The position numbers and the translations under genes are program-made. Below the pieces are notes generated by a model, which ran no database searches, was not told the origin of the DNA, and saw only the letters and a list, made by a program, of their open reading frames with translations. Positions 54,631-61,937 of a stretch of 64,000 bases of DNA are shown in pieces; positions within the stretch are counted from its first letter, which is position 1, and each line of letters begins with the position of its first letter. Source of the DNA: Vibrio agarilyticus (GTDB lineage Bacteria > Pseudomonadota > Gammaproteobacteria > Enterobacterales > Vibrionaceae); contig NZ_JABAIK010000016.1 in NCBI RefSeq assembly GCF_012641465.1, positions 1 through 64,000 of the forward strand, given 5' to 3'.

Positions 54631-54979
54631 GTCAGTGGCAATCGGGGCGTTTGCCGCCCATGGTTTGAAGTCGATATTGGGAGCTTATCAACTGGCCATT
54701 ATTGATACTGGCGTGCAGTACCAGTTTTGGCATACGTTTGCGATTATTGCGTGTGCGATTTTAATGTTGCAGGCCAGAGCCCAGGGGCAAAAGTATTTTT
54801 TCATCGCCGCAATTTGCTTTATTATCGGCATCTTTTGTTTTAGTGGCAGTCTATACACATTGGCGCTCACCGACATACGTTGGATAGCCTTTATTACCCC
54901 TGTAGGTGGTACGCTATTTGTTGTTGGGTGGATTGTTTTTGCCGTGGCTGCTTGGAAAATGCGTGAGGTTAGTAAGTGA
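54584..54979 (+). CDS. ygdD: DUF423 membrane protein (YgdD family)
   Basis: A 131-residue inner-membrane protein with four hydrophobic segments. [23 protein letters not shown] (residues 14-36) and [34 protein letters not shown] (about 85-118) are the DUF423 signature. Function unknown. It starts inside gcvA (47-bp overlap) after AGGAGGAA and overlaps rlmM by GTGA, so the three genes form one transcription unit as in E. coli. Confidence 0.92.
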   Translation: MRSQFLLMIAAMIGAKSVAIGAFAAHGLKSILGAYQLAIIDTGVQYQFWHTFAIIACAILMLQARAQGQKYFFIAAICFIIGIFCFSGSLYTLALTDIRWIAFITPVGGTLFVVGWIVFAVAAWKMREVSK

Positions 54980-56067
54980 AACATTTGATGCTTTATTGCC
55001 GTGCTGGCTTTGAAAAAGAGTGCGCGGGGGAGATTCAAGATAAGGCTTCTCAGCTTGAGGTCTACGGTTTTCCGCGCGTCAAAAAAAATGCGGGATATGT
55101 ATTATTTGAGTGCTACCAAGCGGGGGATGCAGATAAGCTTGCGCAGCAGCTCGATTTTCAATCACTGATTTTTGCCCGCCAAATGTTTGCGGTTGCGGCA
55201 GAATTTGAATCTTTACCGAGCGATGACCGCATTTCGCCGATCTTAGACACGCTGGCAGGCGTTGAGCATTTTCCGTTGTGCGGTGAACTGCGTATTGAAA
55301 CCCCAGATACCAACGAAGCTAAAGAACTGCTTAAGTTTTGTCGCAAATTTACTGTGCCGATGCGTCAAGCTTTGCGAGGTAAGGGACTGCTGTATAAGCA
55401 AGATCATGCGAAAAAACCCGTGCTGCATATCTGCTTTGTTGCGCCCGGCCATTGTTATCTTGGTTACTCGTATCCTGGGAATAACTCCGCCTTCTTTATG
55501 GGCATTCCGCGCTTAAAATTTCCTGCTGATGCGCCTAGTCGTTCAACACTGAAACTGGAAGAAGCGTTTCATGTTTTCATTCCTCGCGCAGAGTGGGACA
55601 CGCGTTTGGCTTCCGGCATGTGGGCCGTCGATCTTGGTGCTTGCCCTGGCGGATGGACGTATCAATTAGTCAAACGCTCGATGTTTGTTCACTGTATCGA
55701 TAACGGCATGATGGCTGAAAACTTGATGGAAACTGGGCAAATTCGACATCATCAAGTCGATGGGTTTAAGTTTGAGCCAGATCGCAAAAATGTAACCTGG
55801 CTTGTGTGTGATATGGTCGAAAAACCAGCGCGCGTGGCTCATTTGATGGGATTGTGGCTAGTGAAAGGCTGGGCGAAAGAGGCCATCTTCAACTTAAAAC
55901 TACCGATGAAGGGGCGCTATGACGAAGTGCTTCAAGATATCGAGAATTTGAAACTATTTCTCATTGAGAACAAGGTGAAATTCAAACTCCAAGCGAAACA
56001 TTTGTACCATGATCGAGAAGAGATCACGGTGCACATTCAAATGCTGTCGCACATTTCGCCTCATTAA
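54976..56067 (+). CDS. rlmM: 23S rRNA (cytidine-2498-2'-O)-methyltransferase RlmM
   Basis: A 363-residue enzyme (E. coli 366). N-terminal THUMP-like part with [16 protein letters not shown], then Rossmann methyltransferase domain with the SAM loop [15 protein letters not shown] (about residues 217-231) and [13 protein letters not shown] carrying the catalytic Lys. It methylates C2498 of 23S rRNA. Start codon GTG overlaps the ygdD stop. Confidence 0.95.
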   Translation: MKHLMLYCRAGFEKECAGEIQDKASQLEVYGFPRVKKNAGYVLFECYQAGDADKLAQQLDFQSLIFARQMFAVAAEFESLPSDDRISPILDTLAGVEHFPLCGELRIETPDTNEAKELLKFCRKFTVPMRQALRGKGLLYKQDHAKKPVLHICFVAPGHCYLGYSYPGNNSAFFMGIPRLKFPADAPSRSTLKLEEAFHVFIPRAEWDTRLASGMWAVDLGACPGGWTYQLVKRSMFVHCIDNGMMAENLMETGQIRHHQVDGFKFEPDRKNVTWLVCDMVEKPARVAHLMGLWLVKGWAKEAIFNLKLPMKGRYDEVLQDIENLKLFLIENKVKFKLQAKHLYHDREEITVHIQMLSHISPH

Positions 56068-56082
56068 TTACTCTTTTAAAGT

Positions 56083-56122
56083 GCCTAACCTTGCCACATT
56101 TTTACAGTGCGGTGAGGTTAGC
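56083..56122 (+). terminator. Hairpin downstream of rlmM
   Basis: GCCTAACCT and AGGTTAGC pair around an imperfect inner stem, with TTTTTA in the loop but no T-tract after. Termination is uncertain. Confidence 0.4.
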
Positions 56123-56567
56123 ATTATCCTTAATAACTAGTTTGATATATACCTAAGTCGCTTTAAGATTTAGGGTTCGGTGCCGATTCACAGCACTGAA
56201 AGCGAAGAAAATTACGTAATCAAATAGCAATCTAATATTCAAATAGTTTTTCATTTCATGACTTCAACGTTAAGGTTACTAATAGCCCATAGAAGTTAAT
56301 TATTTATATATGGCTCGTGGTTTATAGTAATGAAGTGGATTATTATTTGATTAAATGAAGTGCGAACTGTTTTATATATTCTGGTCTTTGGTTTTATTTT
56401 ATATTTTACAATTTGTAAATTAATCGAATTTCATAGTAAGTTTGTAATTGTCTGTTGTGTTTTTATTTTGTTTTGATGTCATTCTCACTTAAAGTTAAAT
56501 ATTTATTTAACTTTCTTGTGTTAGATATTAATATTCAACCAAATTAATACAATATGGTTATTTAATT
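56123..56567. other. Very AT-rich intergenic region upstream of omp gene
   Basis: About 445 bp, strikingly richer in A/T than the neighbourhood. A short foldable segment (56160-56208: CGCTTT...AAAGCG enclosing GTGC...GCAC) lies near the left end. No repeat or operator recognised. Such AT content suggests H-NS binding, by inference. Confidence 0.5.
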
Positions 56568-57095
56568 ATGAAAAAAACACTAGCCCTGTCAGTGTTGCTG
56601 GCATTGTCAACGTCAGCAATTGCATCAGAAAGTACAACTCAAGATAAAAGCGGTCATACGCTTTCCATCGGTATGTCTAAGGTTTCAGGTGATATTTCAA
56701 ATATTTCTGATGATACTGTCTTTAGCGTTAGTTACGATTACACGACAAATCAAGGAGTAATCATTGGTGGTTACTTCATGCCTGAATTGGTATCTTCATC
56801 CATGAGCTATATGGATGTGAACTTGTCCTTAGATACAAGTGTGTTAGGAATGTATTTAGGTTACCAATTTGATAACAATATCAGACTAACATCGGGATTA
56901 AGCTTCACCACAGTAGAAGCCAAACTGTCGGACAATTATGCCTCTGTTTCAGATGAGGAAACTAATACGGGCTTTATGTTTGGAATTGATTATTTGTTTA
57001 GTGAAAAAGTACTTATTGGGACCCGTTTTGTCACTCATGATGTTGCTGGTGTCGAAGGATCGTCAATGGGGATCAGTGCAGGGTATAAGTTTTAA
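56568..57095 (+). CDS. Small outer-membrane beta-barrel protein, unknown
   Basis: A 175-residue protein with signal peptide MKKTLALSVLLALSTSAIAS. The mature part alternates polar/apolar residues in eight probable strands (e.g. HTLSIGMSKVSG, VFSVSYDYTTN, LGMYLGYQFDNN) and ends in Phe (SAGYKF), the BAM recognition signal. It resembles the OmpA/OmpX/Opa-type 8-stranded barrels; ligand or role unknown. Base composition is lower in GC than the flanking genes, and codons such as ATA/TTA/AGA are more frequent, which suggests transfer. A hairpin GAAGCCCC/GGGGCTTC follows. Confidence 0.75.
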   Translation: MKKTLALSVLLALSTSAIASESTTQDKSGHTLSIGMSKVSGDISNISDDTVFSVSYDYTTNQGVIIGGYFMPELVSSSMSYMDVNLSLDTSVLGMYLGYQFDNNIRLTSGLSFTTVEAKLSDNYASVSDEETNTGFMFGIDYLFSEKVLIGTRFVTHDVAGVEGSSMGISAGYKF

Positions 57096-57108
57096 GTTAT
57101 AAATTAGG

Positions 57109-57132
57109 AAGCCCCTTATGGGGCTTCTAAAT
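57109..57132 (+). terminator. Terminator of the omp gene
   Basis: GAAGCCCC, loop TTAT, GGGGCTTC; the T-tract is short (TAAATTC). Confidence 0.65.
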
Positions 57133-57234
57133 TCGAATTTTCGATAGCTGATGTGGATACTTTCTTGGTTCAAGTGATTTGAAAATTTTTATTGACTTAC
57201 TTATGCTGATATTCGTGACAAAAAATTGATAACT

Positions 57235-57373
57235 TATATCCTTGCCTTACTAGAAGTCGCAGCGTTTTTAGCTCGCTCTCACAAACCTCATCACATAGTC
57301 TGTCTATATTAACGAAGTGCTCAGAGACTTGTGTGCTTTCTGCTTACCCGCATTTTCAAGTTGCTTAAGTATA
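57235..57373 (+). repeat. ERIC-like repeat (139 bp, CGAAGTG insertion subtype)
   Basis: Left end TATATCCTTGCCTTACTAGA, centre CATCACATAGTCTGTCTAT, right end TTTCAAGTTGCTTAAGTATA. It contains the extra AACGAAGTGC block that also appears at 28346 and 58261. It lies at the 3' end of xni. Confidence 0.78.
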
Positions 57374-57380
57374 GAGTGTG

Positions 57381-58157
57381 TTATCTTCCTTTTTCCTCAT
57401 AACGAATGTCTTGCAAATTGAATCCAAGTGTAATGTCACACTTTAAGGTCGCGACTTGTTTGCAGCGACGCGCCTCATCAAGGTGTTCGATTAATTTTTT
57501 GCGATACTTTTCCGGTAAAGCGTCGCTATCAGCTGCTGCTTCAATATTGTCAAATTGGGTCAGAATGGCGCGCGCGGCCTTTGGGCCAATACCTGGTACA
57601 CCCGGAACGCTACTTGAGCTGATGCCAGTAAGCCCCCAATAATCGGTTAATTGGCTTGGCGTTACGCCAAACTCTTTTTCAATAAAGGGTGCATCGAGCC
57701 AGCGCTGCTGAAAATAATCACGAATTTGCAACGTGGGCGACAAAAGCTGACAGTAGCCTTTATCGGTTGAAATGATGGTCACGGTTTCTTGATGAGCGGC
57801 CACTTTGCAAGCCAGAGTTGCGACCAAATCATCTGCTTCATCGCCTTCAGAGAGTAGAGCATCAATTCCCAATTGCCACCACGCGTCTTGAATCGACTCT
57901 AAACCTGCTCGTAACGCCTTTGGCATCGGTTTACGCTGCTGTTTATAAGTGGGTAAGAGTTCGCCACGCCATCCTCGCTCTGGCCCGAGATGATCAAACA
58001 CCGCGACGATATGGGTTGGCTGACTTTCACGTAAAATATTGCTCAGGGTACGCGTGGTGGTTTGGATGGTGCGCTCGATGTCGTTTTCATCCGGCTGCGC
58101 CGAATGCACGCGACGGATCAAGTTAAGCGCATCGATAATCACGAGATGTAGCGACAT
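57381..58157 (-). CDS. xni: Flap endonuclease Xni (ExoIX)
   Basis: A 258-residue 5'-3' exonuclease-fold protein. VIIDALNLIRRVHSAQP (residues 6-22), GDEADDLVATLACKV (about 110-124), IISTDKGYCQLLSPTLQIRDYFQQRWLD (about 130-157) and the helix-hairpin-helix SSSVPGVPGIGPKAARAIL (about 184-202) match E. coli Xni (251). It lacks one of the acidic triads of PolA-type FENs, as known for Xni. Lies between two ERIC-like repeats. Confidence 0.94.
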   Translation of the reverse strand: MSLHLVIIDALNLIRRVHSAQPDENDIERTIQTTTRTLSNILRESQPTHIVAVFDHLGPERGWRGELLPTYKQQRKPMPKALRAGLESIQDAWWQLGIDALLSEGDEADDLVATLACKVAAHQETVTIISTDKGYCQLLSPTLQIRDYFQQRWLDAPFIEKEFGVTPSQLTDYWGLTGISSSSVPGVPGIGPKAARAILTQFDNIEAAADSDALPEKYRKKLIEHLDEARRCKQVATLKCDITLGFNLQDIRYEEKGR

Positions 58158-58231
58158 GATTTACCCTAGGTCAAAACGGTTTGAAATAGAAAAAGTGAGT
58201 CAGAGATTTTAAGCTAAAAGGAGCCTAACGA

Positions 58232-58401
58232 CACCCCAAAGTTGTTTGGAAATAGGCCCCTATACCCGTCCCACTTGAAGTTGCAGCCGTGTTGACTGGC
58301 ACTTAAAAACCTCATCATCACATAGTTTATCCATGTTCACGAAGTGCTCAGAGGCTTTGCTCGCTTGTCGCCTAGCTGCATCTTCAAGTTGTTTGGGTAT
58401 A
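58232..58401 (+). repeat. ERIC-like repeat (141 bp) with a preceding right-arm fragment
   Basis: Full element 58261-58401: TATACCCGTCCCACTTGAAG to TTCAAGTTGTTTGGGTATA, with CATCACATAGTTTATCCATG and the CGAAGTG insertion. Just before it, 58232-58254 (CCCAAAGTTGTTTGGAAATA) is a separate right-arm fragment, so two elements once lay in tandem. Confidence 0.85.
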
Positions 58402-58419
58402 GTTTAGCGAGTTTGATGT

Positions 58420-59787
58420 TTATTTTGTCGTGTTTGCAATGCGATAGCACGGTTCGTAAGCGCTGCCTCCCGGCAGTTTCATGCGATGTTGTACGACAAA
58501 ATCTTGTAGTAACACATCCATTTTTTGCATCAGATTAACATCGCCATCAATGAGATAAGGGCCATGCTTTTCGATTTCAACAATGCCTTCAGATTTAACG
58601 TTACCCGCGACAATTCCAGAAAACACACGCCGTAAATTAGCGGCAAGATTCTGTTTTGGCTGCTCTAGATGTAAATCGAGTTTTGCCATATTGGCGTGTG
58701 TCGGTGCAAATGGCTGTTGAAAGTCAGATTCAATGTTTAATGACCAGTTGTAACAGTAAGAATCGCCGACGTCTTTGCGGTGTTGACGTACTTTTTGCAT
58801 CGATTGCTTCATGATACGCGCGACCTCTGCCGGATCGTCAATCACGATTTGGTAGTGCTTCTGGCCCTCTTCGCCAAGCGTATCACCAATGAATGCGTCA
58901 AGTGAACGGAAGTAGTCTTCGCTCTCTTTGGGCCCCGTCAAAATAATTGGCATCGGTTGGTCAGCGTTATCGGGATGCATCATGATGCCAAGAATGTATA
59001 AGAGCTCTTCTGCGGTACCAGCGCCGCCTGGGAAAATAACAATGCCATGACCAAGACGCACAAACGCTTCGAGGCGTTTTTCAATATCGGGCATGATAAC
59101 CAGCTCATTGACGATAGGATTGGGCGGCTCTGCGGCAATAATGGAAGGCTCTGTGAGGCCAAGGTAGCGAGGGTGTTCATAGCGTTGTTTCGCATGACCA
59201 ATCGCTGCGCCTTTCATTGGCCCTTCCATGGCGCCTGGGCCACAACCCGTGCAGATATTTAGCTCGCGTAGACCCAGCTCATTGCCGACTTCTCGAGTGT
59301 ACTGATATTCAACTGCATTGATGGAGTGACCGCCCCAGCAGACGATAAGGTTGGGCTCGACACCGACTGAAAGGGCCCCTGCGTTGCGCAAAATACCAAA
59401 GACGAGGTTGGTCATGTGAGCCGTATTGGTTAACGCAGAGGGCGCAGCGCCCGCTAAGTGCATATTAACGTAAACAATATCGCGCAAAACTGCAGAAAGG
59501 TGCTCTTGCAGTCCTTTGATGATTTCCCCATCAACAAACGCTTGCTCTGGTGGGTTAGTTAACTCCAATTTAATGCCGCGCGCTCGTCGAATGACGTCAA
59601 CATCAAATGAGAGATACTTGTCCAATAGCTCTTTGGAGTTATCGGTATGGCTGCCGGAGTTAAGCACTGCCAGAGTGCAATTACGATAGAGTTGATAAAG
59701 GTTGCCCGAGGCGGTTTTTTTTAACCGTTCGACTTCAATTTGAGATAGCAGGTTCATGCTACCGGTTGGGCTGATGTGTGTGATCAT
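58420..59787 (-). CDS. ppnN: Nucleotide 5'-monophosphate nucleosidase PpnN (YgdH)
   Basis: A 455-residue LOG-family enzyme (E. coli 454) that cleaves nucleoside monophosphates to base and ribose-5-phosphate, stimulated by (p)ppGpp in E. coli. The central Rossmann domain has [24 protein letters not shown] (about residues 175-200) and the LOG motif [16 protein letters not shown] (about 260-276). The ATG at 59787 gives [16 protein letters not shown], the conserved start, with GAGGACG upstream. Confidence 0.95.
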   Translation of the reverse strand: MITHISPTGSMNLLSQIEVERLKKTASGNLYQLYRNCTLAVLNSGSHTDNSKELLDKYLSFDVDVIRRARGIKLELTNPPEQAFVDGEIIKGLQEHLSAVLRDIVYVNMHLAGAAPSALTNTAHMTNLVFGILRNAGALSVGVEPNLIVCWGGHSINAVEYQYTREVGNELGLRELNICTGCGPGAMEGPMKGAAIGHAKQRYEHPRYLGLTEPSIIAAEPPNPIVNELVIMPDIEKRLEAFVRLGHGIVIFPGGAGTAEELLYILGIMMHPDNADQPMPIILTGPKESEDYFRSLDAFIGDTLGEEGQKHYQIVIDDPAEVARIMKQSMQKVRQHRKDVGDSYCYNWSLNIESDFQQPFAPTHANMAKLDLHLEQPKQNLAANLRRVFSGIVAGNVKSEGIVEIEKHGPYLIDGDVNLMQKMDVLLQDFVVQHRMKLPGGSAYEPCYRIANTTK

Positions 59788-59884
59788 AAACGTCCTCACT
59801 CATATACTCCATCACCACGACTAACGGTTCACCATAGTAAAACACGAGTCGGGTTGATGGGCATTAAGCCGGGAATGGACCGCA

Positions 59885-60026
59885 TATAACCGTCCCACTT
59901 GACGTTGCAGCGCTTTTCTTTGAAAAACTAAGGGGCTGACTCTCACAAACTCCATCACATAGTTTATCTATGTTCAGAGGCTTTGCGCGTTTGCCACCTA
60001 CCTGCATCTTCAAGAGGTTTGGGTAT
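59885..60026 (+). repeat. ERIC-like repeat with about 20-bp insertion (142 bp)
   Basis: TATAACCGTCCCACTTGACG to TCTTCAAGAGGTTTGGGTATA, centre CATCACATAGTTTATCTATG. It holds TTTCTTTGAAAAACTAAGGG in the left half, the same insertion as the copy at 15430. Confidence 0.85.
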
Positions 60027-60286
60027 AGAGCGCATTCCTTGGCGCTAATATTTAACGAACACTAAAGTGACTCATTATTGTTGTGGGGCCGCAGTACGTT
60101 TGTGCTGCGGGCCAAGCTTCTTGATTACAGCTTAGCAGAGCGTGGCAAAAAAGATATGATAACTATTTGAAATTTATGTGCTTGACGTTTTTTGTACCCA
60201 CCTTCGCCGTCCTTGATGCTACTCGAAGGAGCGACATCAAACGATGTTATCTCAAACGAAATTTAACCATGAAGGGTCTGCTGGCT

Positions 60287-61849
60287 CTAATCACACCACG
60301 CTAACTTATCGTTGCTGTGTTTTTTGGTTTCGCCGAGCAATCGAAGTAAACGTCCAATCAAACGTTCTGGGTTATCGCTATCAAGAAAGCGTGTTGAGAC
60401 CCCTGTCAGGGTTATCGTGATCTGTTGGTCGCGAAACTTAAATGGCAACTTCTTTACTTCTTCTTGTACTCGTTGGATTAAGGCTTTCGCATCGGCATCA
60501 TCGCGTTCTGGCAGTAAAATTGCAAACTCTTCGCCATTGAAGCGAGCGATAGTATCTGTGTCGTCGGTTTCTTTACTGATGCAGCGTGCAATGACTTTGA
60601 GTGCTTTGTCGCCAGCGACATAACCATAGTTTTCGTTGACGGCTCGAAAATTATCAATATCGAGCAACACAACCCGCAAGTTATGCTGAGCGCGGATCCA
60701 GCGTCGATATTCGTGTTCTAAGCGTTCAAAAAAGGCGCTACGGTTATAGACGTTGGTTAAGGGATCTTTCAATAAGCGTTTGTTTTGTTCGTCTAAGCGT
60801 CGACGATAATCTTGAGTGGTTTCATACATAGACTCAAGCTGATTTTTGCTGTGTATCAAGCGGTCTTGCAGCGTTTGCTCTCGCTCTTCAACCAATTTTA
60901 GCCGTTGAGATAACGATGACATTTGATTGAATAACGGGGTTAAATCGGCTTTCAATTTATCAAGATCGCGCGCTTGACTCATTGCCGAATGGCTTTTGTC
61001 GATGAGATGAGAAAAGTCTTGATTCAGTTCATGGCGATGTGCGAGGTAGTTCTGATTTTGCTCAACATTTTGCTCCATCGTTTTGAGATTGCTGGCGAGT
61101 GATGTGTTGAGTGTGTTGAGAAATTGCTCTGACGCTTTGCGCTCTGAATAGGTGCCAGTAATCACCAATTTAAGCACTTGTACCGTTAACTCGATAACCT
61201 CTTCGCAGGTCACGCCACCAAGTAATTTGGTTCGTACATCCATTAAGAGATCGCCAGACTCGCCATCAAAGTCCAACTCAGTGATAAGGTTTTGTAACTC
61301 TTCGATAAAGAAGGTAAGTCGTTGGTTAACAGTCTCTTTTTTTTCTGAATCTGAAAAATCGATATCAGCGTTAAGAGTGACAATTTTAACCGCACGCTCG
61401 TATAACGCGAGCAGTCTCGTTGCACGAGAGATACTGTCGTGATCGGCAATGGCTAGCAGGGCCTGCAGCTCTCGCTTAAGCTGGGCGGGAAGTCCGGTGA
61501 TCCTGTGTAGCGTGTCAGCGCCTTGTTGGATCTGTTTGTCCAGTGCCTGCTGCTGATGTTCCATAACCTGCCTATGCTGCCTGAGTTTTTTTTCCACGAG
61601 TGCCAGTTGTGGTATCAGCGTGCTCACCGATTGGTTATTGTCAAGCGCGCTTTGGAGCGCTTGTAATTCACTGAGTAATTGCGAGTCAATCCGTTGGTGG
61701 TTGTCAAGCAGCGCACGTAGAATTCGACGAAGAATACGCAGCTCTCGATGGTTTTGTAATGAATTGTCGCGATGCTCGTCGCGCAATGTATTCAACTGCG
61801 CGTTCAAGCGATGAATCTGCGCCAGTAAGTCTGACTCCATAATGCCCAT
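60287..61849 (-). CDS. GGDEF domain protein with noncanonical NGEEF active site
   Basis: A 520-residue cytoplasmic protein. Residues about 5-350 are mostly helical with heptad patterns (long coiled coil, no PAS, no membrane segment). The GGDEF domain is at about 365-515: DPLTNVYNRSAFFERLEHEYRRW, then VLLDIDNFRAVNENYGYVAGDKAL and the A-site RFNGEEFAILLPE. The first Gly of GG(D/E)EF is Asn. The I-site position reads DDTD, not RxxD, so product inhibition is not expected. Most of the other substrate residues are kept, so weak diguanylate cyclase activity remains possible. The start is at ATG 61849; ATG 61840 is an alternative. Confidence 0.88.
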   Translation of the reverse strand: MGIMESDLLAQIHRLNAQLNTLRDEHRDNSLQNHRELRILRRILRALLDNHQRIDSQLLSELQALQSALDNNQSVSTLIPQLALVEKKLRQHRQVMEHQQQALDKQIQQGADTLHRITGLPAQLKRELQALLAIADHDSISRATRLLALYERAVKIVTLNADIDFSDSEKKETVNQRLTFFIEELQNLITELDFDGESGDLLMDVRTKLLGGVTCEEVIELTVQVLKLVITGTYSERKASEQFLNTLNTSLASNLKTMEQNVEQNQNYLAHRHELNQDFSHLIDKSHSAMSQARDLDKLKADLTPLFNQMSSLSQRLKLVEEREQTLQDRLIHSKNQLESMYETTQDYRRRLDEQNKRLLKDPLTNVYNRSAFFERLEHEYRRWIRAQHNLRVVLLDIDNFRAVNENYGYVAGDKALKVIARCISKETDDTDTIARFNGEEFAILLPERDDADAKALIQRVQEEVKKLPFKFRDQQITITLTGVSTRFLDSDNPERLIGRLLRLLGETKKHSNDKLAWCD

Positions 61850-61937
61850 CAAACTTGTTTGACCTAAATCTTTGTTACCACAAGGCTTACGATAATAACA
61901 AAAAACGCGATACCGTCACTGCCCAAAACAGGGTGAA

